A stretch of 64,000 nucleotides of DNA from Hesseltinella vesiculosa (taxonomy: Eukaryota > Mucoromycota > Mucoromycetes > Mucorales > Cunninghamellaceae): assembly GCA_002104935.1 (NCBI GenBank), contig MCGT01000012.1:62001-126000 (forward strand), given 5' to 3'. Both the position numbers and the translations under genes were made by a program. The notes under the pieces were generated by a model, which did not search any database, was not told where the DNA came from, and worked only from the letters and a program-made list of their open reading frames with translations. Positions 21,897 to 33,117 of the stretch are shown here, in pieces. Numbering within the stretch: position 1 is the first letter of the stretch; every line of letters begins with the position of its first letter.

Positions 21897-23400
21897 TTGC
21901 TAGAGTAAAAGACACATTACAGAAATGAAAAAGGTGTGAAGAAATGCAACGCGCAAAGTGTAGTGGAGATGGAATGAATTCAGGCACAGAGGTTGTGCGT
22001 CGTAACACTGGCCGAGTTTCACCAAATGCAGGCGTTCGAAAATAATCCTAATACACCACTCATTTTGAGAAAAATCAATCGTGATCTGCGCTGGTATTCT
22101 CTCTGCTTATTACGATATACACTGTGCGTAAAGTGCCAATTGTGAGGTCTAATTATTGCGAGTCAGGGAGACATTTGAAAGGGGGTTTTGCCTGCATTTA
22201 CAAACACCGAAGAGAGCGGCACACAAACGAAAAAAAAAAAAAAAAAAGTGGCAGCTTTTGTCAAGCTAAGATGATGAGAGAGCGGCATTGAAGCAGGCAC
22301 GACATGGAAAGAGAAAATCAGACGCACTGGAACAGTTTGTAAATGGTGAGCAGTTGGACTTTTGCTTTTCATATCGAGTGTAGCATTCGCTAAAGACCAG
22401 GAATCGAGGTCAGTGTTCGGCGTTCGAATTGGCTGATCATTTTTTTTTTTTCAAAATGACAAAAAAACCAAAACACTGCATAGCATTTTTGGGTGATTGG
22501 ATTGAAGCGAGGTTTTGACTAAGCACGAATATGGATGTATTATGGCAGTACTGAAAAAATCAGGTCGCTTGGCGAAGGTCACCCAGCCAACTTTTATGCA
22601 GTTTCGTTTTGTCACTTCCGATTCCCCGGCTTAAAAAAATGAAAAATAGGCCATTTTCGCCAGAGGACCCCTCCAGCGATCTGATAAAAAATCACGGTGC
22701 AAAATCACTCTAAATAAACCCATCCCTAATTTTTCATGCCAGTACAAAATAATGAGAATTGGCCATGGTTACAAACGTGCACTAAAAAAGACTTCTCACG
22801 CACTGGATTTTTGCCTTCTTTGCCACTATAAATTATTTAGCAATTCACGCTATTCTGCTGGGCAGGGCTTCCCATGCTACGGACGCACTGTCGTCAATAA
22901 ACGCTATCGAATGACGCTAATGCGTTTCATAGCATCATACAGCGTAGAAAAAAGAGCAATCATGTATGGGGTGAGCCTACCCAGCCATGGCCTCGTTTGG
23001 ATAAAAAGAGGTATGCTCACACACTGACCCCCGATGTTCAAGGCCACTGACCAAGCCAGTAGGGTCTAAAGATGTCTTCAGCCGGAAAGAAGATCCGGCA
23101 GACTATCCCCAAGCCTGAACAGTCGATTTCAATGCCCATGTGTCGAGGGATCCCTACAAAATTAATAAAAGGTAAAAAGCGTAAGAAGTGGGGGCGATGA
23201 AGCTAGAAGTGTCGGAGTTGAAGTGAGAAACGGCGCAATGAAAGGGAGTCTTTCATTTTTTTTTTCCCTTCTTCCTTTTTCTTTTTTCCTTCTCTTTCAG
23301 GATTACAATTTTGGTGAGTATCAAGTGACAGAGTATGGGGAAGTAGAGGAGGAGGATGGAGACACAAACAGCAAATAGATGCAACGACGGATTGACAGGA
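21897..23400. other. Accessory intergenic stretch with repeat A and small ORFs
   Basis: Besides repeat A at 22435-22765 there is a 91-codon plus ORF at 22752-23027 that starts inside the repeat edge and matches no known family. A protein-like fragment lies on the minus strand at about 23045-23155 (GIPRHMGIEIDCSGLG and IFFPAEDIFRPYW), possibly a gene remnant. Poly(A) and poly(T) runs are frequent. No functional gene is supported. Confidence 0.35.
22435..22765 (-). repeat. Dispersed repeat family A, uninterrupted copy
   Basis: A full-length copy of about 330 bp in reverse orientation. It includes the CTGAAAAAATCAGGTC and GTCACCCAGCCAACTTTT stretch, GTTTCGTTTTGTCAC, AAAATGAAAAATAGGCCATTTT, and at the far end TTTTTCATGCCAGTACAAAAT. 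The order is the same as at 55.8 kb and the reverse of 5.0 and 61.1 kb. Confidence 0.7.
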
Positions 23401-23411
23401 TGGACAATGCA

Positions 23412-23512
23412 ACTTGATGGATGGATGCCCTTTTTTATATGAGGTTCAACTACCCATCATCTATCCACCATCCATCCGACCCATCTATCCTACCCATCCA
23501 TCCATCCATTCG
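23412..23512 (+). promoter_or_regulatory. GATGGATGG / CATCCATC repeats upstream of RPL6
   Basis: GATGGATGGATG (about 23415-23427) and several CATC/CATCC repeats (to about 23512) lie 260-350 bp before the RPL6 ATG. A comparable GGATGGATGGATGG run, in the same sense orientation, lies just upstream of RPL15 at about 52171-52195. They may be shared promoter elements or simple microsatellites. Confidence 0.4.
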
Positions 23513-23537
23513 ACCAACACAACAATCTGACGATTCA

Positions 23538-23762
23538 ATGACGACAAAAGCACCTTCAGATGACCAGCTAGCAAGAACTCTGGGAATCCTACGTTTGCCC
23601 AAGATAGACATCTCACGTTTTATACGATTGGCACGCGATGACGAAGAGTACATTGTCGATATGTTGCTGTCTATTTGCTGTTTGTCTCTACTCATTCTCT
23701 CTTTTGATATGACGTTAGCGATCCGTGAAAAAGAAAGACTCACCTGTATTTTTTTCCACTAG
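23538..23762 (+). other. Small ORF directly upstream of RPL6, doubtful
   Basis: A 74-codon frame (MTTKAPSDDQLARTLG onward) ends 6 bp before the RPL6 start codon. It sits where the RPL6 promoter and leader should be, has no relatives known to me and ends in a leader-like C-terminus. It is probably not a gene. Confidence 0.15.
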
Positions 23763-23768
23763 TAAACC

Positions 23769-24461
23769 ATGTCTAGAAACAGTTTCCTTGTTCCTGGTGT
23801 GTCCCGTTACAGCCGCACTGCTGTCTACCGCAAGAAGGCTTTGTACAAGATCAAAAAGTACGAAACCGCTGCTGCCCCCAAGGATGTTGCTACTGACAAG
23901 GTGGTCGAAGTCAAGGGTGCCAAGAACGGTGGCAAGCGTACCATCCCTGCCAACAAGGCCAGCCGTTTCTACCCTGCCGAAGACATCCGTCAACCCAAGA
24001 AGTCTCGCAAGTCCGTCAAGACCGCCCCTCTCCGTGGCTCCATCTCTGCCGGTTCCGTCGTCATCTTGTTGGCCGGCCGTCACCGTGGTAAGCGCGTTGT
24101 CGTCTTGAAGCAATTGGACTCTGGTCTCCTTTTGGTCACCGGTCCTTTCCGTGTCAACGGTGTCCCCATCCGCCGTGTCGACCAAGCCTACGTCATTGCC
24201 ACCTCCACCAAGATCGAAATCCCTGAAGTCGATGCCAAGTTCAACGATGCCTACTTCAAGAAGAACAAGGACGTCAAGGAAAAGGAATTCTTGGCCAAGA
24301 AGGAATCCAAGGTCGCCACCTCTGAATCCAAGGTTGCTGACCAAAAGGCCGTCGACAAGGTCATCCTTGAAGCCGTTGCCAAGACCCCCTTCCTCCGTCA
24401 ATACTTGGGTGCCAAATTCTCCTTGTCCAAGGGTCAATTCCCTCACAACATGCAGTTCTAA
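23769..24461 (+). CDS. RPL6: 60S ribosomal protein L6 (eL6)
   Basis: Single-exon 230-residue ribosomal protein. The C-terminal two-thirds hold the eL6 core: LRGSISAGSVVILLAGRHRG, KRVVVLKQLDSGLLLVTGPF and NGVPIRRVDQAYVIATST. It ends with the family-like FLRQYLGAKFSLSKGQFPHN. The N-terminus (SRNSFLVPGVSRYSR) also fits eukaryotic L6. The codons are strongly biased to C/G-ending forms (AAG, GTC, ACC), typical of highly expressed genes. It acts in the large cytosolic ribosomal subunit. Confidence 0.97.
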   Translation: MSRNSFLVPGVSRYSRTAVYRKKALYKIKKYETAAAPKDVATDKVVEVKGAKNGGKRTIPANKASRFYPAEDIRQPKKSRKSVKTAPLRGSISAGSVVILLAGRHRGKRVVVLKQLDSGLLLVTGPFRVNGVPIRRVDQAYVIATSTKIEIPEVDAKFNDAYFKKNKDVKEKEFLAKKESKVATSESKVADQKAVDKVILEAVAKTPFLRQYLGAKFSLSKGQFPHNMQF

Positions 24462-24776
24462 ACATCCTCTTTTTACTCGTTTTGTGATTAAAATTTGAAG
24501 CTTGCCTCTATTTTTTTTTAATTCCTTCTCTGATACCGTCGGCATGCTTATGCTACGTCTGGTTCTCTTGGTTGTCTCTTAGCAAGGTGTTCCATCGTTG
24601 GATGTTTTTTTCCCTCGTGGATTTTTTTTTCCCTTCAATGCCATGCGCTGAGATTCAAAAAAGGAAGGGAAAAGCGTCCCGTTTTTTTTTTTTGGGTTGC
24701 TTCTTTTTGCGTCATCCTTTTTTTTTTTTTTTTCTTTTTCTTTTTCGTTGTATTTTGCTCATTCGTGTTTTCCTTT

Positions 24777-26405
<1,629 letters not shown>

Positions 26406-26794
26406 ACCCCCTCCCCTTTCTTTTTTTATTGTTTTGCTCTGTCTTTTTCGTTTTTGAAGTTTCCACTCTTATTTTTAACTGTACACTTTTTATAAAAAGG
26501 GCCATCCTTGTCCCTTTCTCAATCACCAATCGTACATCGGTACCATCGGTCATTGCTGTGACCATATGACGTTTACGTTGCAAGAGTATTTTTGTTTGCT
26601 GAGAAGGTTGTGAGGAGGGGCTGAGAGAACCAGCCCAGACAGACTTCAGCGATCAAAGATAGATATCGTGATGCTGCCTATCGGTTAGACGCAGGCTTAG
26701 GGAACATTCTAAACTTGTACATCAGCTGTGCCTTCCATCTTGATAAAGAAGACATCACCGGAAGCTTGTGAATGTGAATGTATACATTACCTCA

Positions 26795-26910
26795 ATGGGT
26801 TGGAGTCCACCATTGCCATGTTGTATTCAAGTTCCGCAATTTCCTTTTTTTTTCTCAAGTTGAAAAGGAACACACCGAAAAGGATTCGGTAGGCTCTTTC
26901 ATTCTTTTAA

Positions 26911-26952
<42 letters not shown>

Positions 26953-27030
26953 TAACAATTGATTATCCCAAATAAAAGGTGTCTAGTATTGATACACAAG
27001 ACGAAGTCAGAACACCATAACCGTCTCCTC
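26795..27030 (+). mobile_element. Short element family B, solo copy
   Basis: It shares with the 61.2-kb copy a left end with TATTCAAGTTCCGC, the hairpin ACCGAAAAGGATTCGGTAGG, AATAAAAGGTGTC and a right end GTCAGAACAC. It is not inside repeat A here, so it is an independent insertion. An AT microsatellite has grown inside it. Confidence 0.6.
26913..26950. repeat. (AT)n microsatellite
   Basis: About 38 bp of alternating A and T within the family-B element. Confidence 0.95.
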
Positions 27031-27154
27031 GTTTTTCCCTTCGTCGTTTTTTTTTTTTCATCCAGTTTTCTCCACGCCCCAGTTGAACACCTCGCTGAGG
27101 TAATGTATATACCCACAAGCTTCCAGCCATGATCTAATTATATTCTTTATCAAG

Positions 27155-27510
27155 ATGGAGGGCACTCCTGACGTTTTACTCTATAAATTGCCAAAGAGTC
27201 TTAAGCCTGCGACCGACCGATTAGTAACCTCCCTACTAAAAGAACAGAAATTCGTGGACATTATCTCAGCTATCACTGGTTGCTCCAAGTCATTGTGGAC
27301 TGCAAGAGATACGAAATTCCCAATTGGTACTTTAAATCCAAATGATGAAAGAGGATGCGTAAGAAAAAAAAGATAAAACAAGGAGAGAAAAATATTAGGT
27401 CTGAATCTATCAGCTCAATTTTTAGAGGCCGATCGGATGACTTTGATTTCGTCAAGGTCTCAAGATTGGGAAATTCCAAGGTTTAATGAATGCTAGCAGC
27501 CTGAAAGCCC
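27155..27510 (+). other. Possible small unnamed gene, frame uncertain
   Basis: A 73-codon frame starts MEGTPDVLLYKLPKSLKPAT. A second open block (LNLSAQFLEADRMTLISSRS to FNEC) follows a likely intron (GTAAGA to TATTAG), but the phases are off by one base. It could be a decayed gene or mis-read splice sites. Family unknown. Confidence 0.3.
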
Positions 27511-27689
27511 AATTCTTCAACACAGCAACGCAGGCCACCTGAATCACCCAAGTCATCCCTGATCTTTTTCTTTTCTCGTAATAAACTCGGTTTTTATTTT
27601 CTCGTCGTTACCGTCGATTGATTCAAGAGCCATCCGCTGCTATTTGAACACATTCGACGCTGTTTTATTCACGTGTATTACAATAGTAT

Positions 27690-28150
27690 TAGAAGCGGTG
27701 CTTCTGGTTTACCACATGGTCAACATGGGCTGGATTCATGAGCCCGTGTTCACGTTCTGGTTGAACACTGCCGCCGAAGATGATGGTGAAGAGAACGATT
27801 GTGCAATGGTTCACGGCGGGGTCGATCCCAGGATCGACCGCGAGCTTGGAGCCAGTCATCCCTGCTCCTACTGGTCCTCTCTGGATTGGTAAGCAGCTGA
27901 AGAGATGTGTAGGATGCACCTGAATTCACCAGTTCTTTCTTTAGTGAGCGGTGTTTTCCTTCGCAAATTCGACAGCGTCTATGACTTGGGACAAAACCGT
28001 GTTGGCTTGGCTGAAGCCAAGTAAACCCCTTCCCTTCCTTATTTTTATTGTTTTGTTTCCCTTGGCGTTTGTTCATTTGTTTTCGCTTTTGATGTTTCCT
28101 CTCTTATTTTTATAAAAAAAAGGGCTATCCTTGTCCCTTTCTCAATCACC
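27690..28150 (+). pseudogene. Truncated, internally deleted copy of the PEP4-like protease gene
   Basis: It begins with YHMVNMGWIHEPVF and FWLNTAAEDDGEEND, matching the parent at about 25770-25860. It then jumps from GGVDP to a short IDRELGA piece and on to the last exon (VFLRKFDSVYDLGQ to GLAEAK). Both active-site Asp motifs are missing. The last intron is kept (GTAAGCAGCTGAAGAG) and the 3' flank (TATCCTTGTCCCTTTCTC) is shared, so it arose by DNA duplication and later deletions, not retroposition. It is not expected to make an active enzyme. Confidence 0.85.
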
Positions 28151-28533
28151 AATCACATAGCACGTAAAGACGGCCGAGACAAGAGATCGATGACAGAAGG
28201 AAAAAATCGTAACTGAAGAGGAGGCCCGAAATCATGGAGACAACTGTCTTCTTGCATGAAACAGATGTCCAACAAACAACAAACAAAATGGGAATGTTTC
28301 CCACATGACGCCTGGGAAAAGTGCCACTCTCAAGATGCCCCTCCGGCTGCCATGACACCATGGGAAAATCCATGTCATGAGAGAGAAAAATAGCCAGATG
28401 CAGCTGTTCCAAGTAAAGATACACGTTTTTTTAAAAAAAAGATAGGTACGCATTCGTCATTTGACTTGTTTAATTTCCATGTCAGAAATTTTGTAACAAA
28501 AAAAAAAATAGAAAAATAGGATGGGCACAAAGC
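28151..28533. other. Intergenic stretch between the protease pseudogene and HEM1
   Basis: About 380 bp with small overlapping ORFs and short A/T runs. No gene or repeat was recognised. It should contain the HEM1 3' end. Confidence 0.4.
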
Positions 28534-30277
28534 TTAAATGGCAGCCGAGGTACCGGAGTCCATAGCCTTGTCTTCGTCCATCTTGTCCAGGCCGAGTTGT
28601 TTGTCCGACCAGACGGGCGAAGGAGGTTGGACGTCAGGAGCACCCACACCAGCACAGCCACCCGTGGCAGCCCAGTCATTGACCCGCTTAAAGTCATAGC
28701 GGTCCCAGATGGTTTCCAAGGCATTGACGAGTTCATCGGTCATTTTGGCATTGTGGCCAGGGGTGGGCGTGATGCGGAGACGTTCTTCCCCGACAGGAAC
28801 GGTGGGGTAGTTGATGCTTTGCACATAGATGCCGTGTTCCGAAAGGAGTTCGTCCGAGGCATGCTTGGCAGCGGCGGCGTCGCCCAACAGCACAGGCACG
28901 ATGTGCGAGGGATTGGGCACCACAGGGATACCGAGGTCGGCCAAGCGGGACTTGACGGTGCGGGTGTTGAGTTGTTGCATCACACGCTCGCCCGAGGATT
29001 GCTTCAGATACTTGACCGAGTCCAAGGCGCCAGACACGACGGCTGGAGGGAGCGAGGTGGTAAAGATGAAACCAGGCGCATAGGATCGCACCATGTCAAC
29101 AAAGTTGGCGCTACCAGCAATGTAGCCACCCACAACACCATAGGCCTTGCCCAGGGTGCCAGTAATGATGTCGATGTCGTCCAAGACACCACCGTTGCCC
29201 ATGGTGGGCTGAGCAGCATTCAAGTCAAAGTCGAGATGCTCAGCAACACCTGCACCTCGAGGGCCATACATACCGACGGCATGGACTTCGTCCAAGAAAG
29301 TGATGGCGCCATACTTCTTGGCCAAGGCAACAATTTCACGAATGGGGCCGATGGAGCCGCACATGGAGTACACCGATTCAAAGGCAATGATCTTGGGCAC
29401 CGAGGGGTCGACGGATTGAAGCAGTTCTTCCAAGTGGGCAACATCGTTGTGGCGGAAGATTTTCTTCTGCGCACCGGAATGACGCACACCCTGGATCATG
29501 GAGGCATGGTTCAAGGCGTCGGAGAAGATCACACAGCCGGGCATCTTGCCGGCCACAGTAGACAGAGTGGCATCGTTGGCCACATAGCAGGACGAGAACA
29601 CAAGCGCACCTTCTTTGTGATGCAGGTCGGCCAATTCAGATTCGAGACGCAGATGAAGGTCGGCGTTGCCGGCAATGTTACGGGTGCCACCTGCACCAGC
29701 ACCATAGCGATCCAATGTGCGTCTAGAGAGGCACGAGTGTTAAATTTGGGCTTGTCTTTTTTTTTGGAGTCAGCTTACTTCATGCTTTCGGTCAACACGG
29801 GGTTGCGACCCATACCCAAGTAGTCATTGGCGCACCACACCGTCACTTCATCTTCGGTACGGGCGGTGTGGGCACGAGGGAACTTTTGGGCTAAACGATT
29901 AATGTTGTTGAAGTAGCGGTAGCTCTTGTCCTTGTGCTTCTTTTCAAGCTCTTGTTGGTAAAAGGCTTCATAATCAAAATGCTTGCTCTTGGTATGGTGA
30001 GACACAGGAGTGATGGGTTTGACTAGGGAGGAGAAAATGAGTCAGCTTTTTTTTATTGCATGAGACTGGCTTTCTTACCTTCAGCTTTGGCCACCTTGGA
30101 AGGAGCTTGAGCCACCTTGGCCGAAGAAGAAACAGATCGTTGTTGCATGGCTTGGCTCATGACAGGACATTGCTGAGCCTTGCGCACTAAACCACCGGTC
30201 ATGTTACGAAGGTTGTTGGTCGAGGCAACATGAATAAAAGGACATGTTTTCTTGGCTTGCATCAATGCAGCTTCCAT
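28534..30277 (-). CDS. HEM1: 5-aminolevulinate synthase, mitochondrial
   Basis: Three exons (30277-30079, 30022-29779, 29722-28534) join to 543 residues, the normal length for fungal ALAS. It condenses glycine and succinyl-CoA to 5-aminolevulinate, the first step of heme synthesis, with pyridoxal phosphate in the mitochondrial matrix. Seen in order: a presequence with two Cys-Pro heme-regulatory-type motifs (KTCPF, QQCPV), [44 protein letters not shown], and the PLP-lysine motif [14 protein letters not shown]. The C-terminus holds [10 protein letters not shown]. The CP motifs suggest feedback by heme on import or stability, as known for animal ALAS. A 408-codon frame on the other strand is a shadow. 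Confidence 0.97.
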
Positions 30278-30539
30278 TGTATAATATAATATAAGTAAAA
30301 AGAGAAGGGGAAAATAAAAAATAAAAAAAATAAAAACAATAAAGAAAGAAAAGAAAAAGATTGGACTAGGGAGTCTTCAATTGGGGAGGGCAAAAAAAAA
30401 AAAATTTCAACGGCCCTTCTGCAGTTCCACCAATGAGACGCCGTTTGTCATCATTATCACCATCGGAATTGGCAAAACCAAACTTTTTTTTATTTCTTTA
30501 CTCGGGAACGGTGTCCATGGAAAAAAAAAAAAAAAAATG

Positions 30540-31734
30540 TCACAAATCTTCGCGCCAGGTGTGAACCAGTGAGGTGGAGATTTGCTCCAAGGTGGATGTG
30601 TCTACTATGTTTGTCGGTGTGGAAAGGAGTGTCGGTAAGGAGGTGGAAAGGGAGGCAGGTGTCGTCACTTGAGCCAGGGTAGACATGGTCTTTGTGTTCA
30701 CAGCTGAGCTTGCCAAAGTGGGTGAGGGCATCGATGGCAGCCCATTGGACATCCAAAATAACCATGATTTGCCAACATCATACGTTCGTTTTTTGATAAT
30801 ATACAACACCACCAAACAAAACATCAACAAGCCTAGACCGAGCACTATGCGGTCCAGCCAATCTGAAGCTTCCAGTTGTGTGATCAACCGTCTGGACATG
30901 CCCAGCAGTGACCCCAGATTCTGATATTCTCCCACAGTTGCTGACAAGGTTTTTGAAGAATCAGCTAAATGAGGCAAGGTGAGCTTCACATGAAAAATTT
31001 CTGATCCCATTTTCGCACATGATTTCCCTTTTTCCTTTGTCCCTTTTTTGGGTTTACCAAGAGCACTGATCGAGTAGGCGCTTTTTTCTAACTCTTGCTG
31101 CATCAGCGTACTGGTCCGTTGCAGAGCTTCGGTCACGTTATTGGTGGCGTTCAATAGTGCTTCGGCGTTGCTGAATAAAAAAAAAAAATAAAGAAATCAG
31201 CTCCACAGCCGACTTCCATTTTGGATGGAACCTCTTTTACCCGCTTTTGTGCCGTTGCAAAAGTTCAAATTGCTCAGTGAAAGATTTGCCGTCCTTGGCC
31301 ATCCCAAAGAGCTTTGCTCGCGATTCACGTTCATCGGCGCGGATTCTTTGTTGAGACTTGAAAATAGCTTGGCGTGAAGAGATTTGTAACCTAGGATGAA
31401 GGCATTGTCAAGTCAAAATAATAAGAGTCGGATGACCGCCTTACTGGTCATGTTGTTTTTGGTATTCTTCCAGTCGTTGAATCATTTCACGCTGTGTTGA
31501 TTGTGTATCTTGTTCATTGGCTGACAATCGAATCGACTACAAGAGAAACATGTGAGCATCTTCAAAGGAGGCTGGCCTAGCTACCTCAATGGCATTGGCC
31601 AAGGCTCGGATGTTGTTGCGGATGGTTTGAGACAGATCCTCGTGCGCTTTTATGGAATCGACAGTACCAAGTCGTTGAATGCTACGCTGACAATCAGCTG
31701 CTTGCTTGCTAAGCGATCGGAATTCGGCATCCAT
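30540..31734 (-). CDS. SEC20: SEC20-type SNARE with luminal tail ending REDL
   Basis: Five exons (31734-31585, 31536-31445, 31390-31241, 31170-31058, 30964-30540) join to 309 residues. A coiled-coil N-terminal part is followed by the Sec20 SNARE block: MQQELEKSAYSISALADSS, TVGEYQNLGSLLGMSRRLIT and a membrane anchor IVLGLGLLMFCLVVLYIIKK. Sec20 (animal BNIP1) is an ER t-SNARE for Golgi-to-ER retrograde vesicles with Ufe1, Use1 and Sec22. After the anchor comes a Ser/Thr-rich tail of about 100 residues ending WREDL. Yeast Sec20 also has a luminal tail, ending in the HDEL retrieval signal, so REDL may be a variant. The assignment rests on the SNARE-anchor block. Confidence 0.85.
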
Positions 31735-31927
31735 GTTGAAAAACCACGAAAAAAATAAAAAAATAGCTGGAAAAAAAGAACACCCCCCTTTTTTTCTCGC
31801 ATAAAAATAAAATGGAACGCTCTCGATTTTTTTTTATTTCAGGTTGGTACAAAAGCCTACATTCCATCAAACAGAATAAATAATAAATTATAAAACAAAA
31901 ATAAGGAGTGAGAGGGGGAAGGGGTCG

Positions 31928-32746
31928 TCATGGGCAAAACGTGACTCGATAAGTCGAATCGCTGCAAGCAAACATGCTGGTGGAGTCATCATAGGGATAG
32001 GTATAGACATCACTGCAGGCTTCTTTCACAGCCCGGGCAAATGGGTTAGAGGTACAGGTATCCGGGGAGTCGAATTCTCCTTGACAACAATACTCATTTT
32101 GCTGATAACGAGAGCAGGCACTTTGGCAAGTGATGAGGCTAGAGCCGTTGATGGCATGGTGATTGTGGATCAGATCTGGCGGGCAGGTGGGCAGCGTGGC
32201 ACAGATCACAGGCTCACAATACCGCCGAGGTTCCATGGCAGCGGTGATGGCTTTCAGATAGTGTAGCATCAAATGACCATTAAGCCTTTGTTTGTTTTTT
32301 CGCTGCTTGGTCAAGCTGGACAAGATCTGGGCCAGGCTGCCCTGGTCGGCCGGCGATTTCTGACGGCGCATGAGCGCCTGTCCAGGGGCGACGGACATGG
32401 GTAGATTGTAGCCATCAACGAACGAGATATCATAATAGTCCTGGTCATTTGCAGCCGTCATAGTAAACTCGGCTAGACTGGCAGGATGATCAACATCCAC
32501 CAGCTCACAAGATGAGCCATGACAAGCCATCTGGCCCCACACCCGCCCTGCCCAGGTCGCCTCCACTTGAAATTGATGGCTATCGTCAGCTTGCAGCAGG
32601 TGTTTTTCTGAAATGATATCTCCGTTGGTTTGTTTTCTGTATTCGATCTCAAAGGGACATTGGTTAGACACAATGATTGTTTTTGAACTGGCTGCAAAGG
32701 CAAAAAGGTTGAAAAAAAAAACCAGGGAGGGATGGTAAGGTAACAT
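31928..32746 (-). CDS. Secreted thaumatin-like protein (PR-5 family)
   Basis: Single exon, 272 residues. A signal peptide (MLPYHPSLVFFFNLFAFAAS) is followed by the thaumatin-like fold: NQCPFEIEY, WAGRVWGQMAC, ASLAEFTM, YYDISFVDGYNLPMSV, then the Cys-rich domain with CQSACSRYQQNEYCCQGEF and SDVYTYPYDDSTSMFACSDS, ending YRVTFCP. The order and many cysteines match fungal and plant thaumatin-like proteins. Such proteins can bind or cut beta-glucan in some species; function here is inferred only as secreted or wall-related. A linker of about 60 basic residues around QRKNKQRLNG is longer than in plant PR-5 proteins. Confidence 0.9.
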   Translation of the reverse strand: MLPYHPSLVFFFNLFAFAASSKTIIVSNQCPFEIEYRKQTNGDIISEKHLLQADDSHQFQVEATWAGRVWGQMACHGSSCELVDVDHPASLAEFTMTAANDQDYYDISFVDGYNLPMSVAPGQALMRRQKSPADQGSLAQILSSLTKQRKNKQRLNGHLMLHYLKAITAAMEPRRYCEPVICATLPTCPPDLIHNHHAINGSSLITCQSACSRYQQNEYCCQGEFDSPDTCTSNPFARAVKEACSDVYTYPYDDSTSMFACSDSTYRVTFCP

Positions 32747-33117
32747 TAAAAATTAAAAAAAAAAAAACTCGAGAATGACATGAAAGAATAGCTCGTTTTT
32801 TATAGTGATTCTTAATGGTGACGTCAGTCGATGGGGTTGATCTTGCTTTTTTCTGTCAATAAGCCTCGACAGCCATGCCATGGGGCGCAGAGAGGCTCTT
32901 GAATGATGACACGCACGCATTCCTTTAAAGGCAATATCTCTTTTTTTTAAACCCCCTAAGGACCTGTCATCTATTTCACCGATACCATCACTCCTTGACA
33001 AAAGGAATGCTGATAAAAAAATAGATGAGAGAGTGAGAGTGCGATAGAGAGAGAGAGGGGGGGTGGATGCTTTTTATTGGGTTTACAATGAAATAAAGGA
33101 GAAAGATAAAAAACGAG
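32747..33117. other. Intergenic stretch upstream of the thaumatin-like gene
   Basis: About 370 bp holding the thaumatin-like promoter and the 3' end of the THOC1-like gene. It contains a GA-rich run (about 33030-33062) and poly(A) runs. No gene was seen. Confidence 0.4.

Noticed and set aside
23715..24545. 276-codon minus-strand ORF
   Set aside because: Antisense shadow of ribosomal protein eL6.
28597..29823. 408-codon plus-strand ORF
   Set aside because: Lies antisense to the clear 5-aminolevulinate synthase gene and shows no family motif; open because of codon bias.
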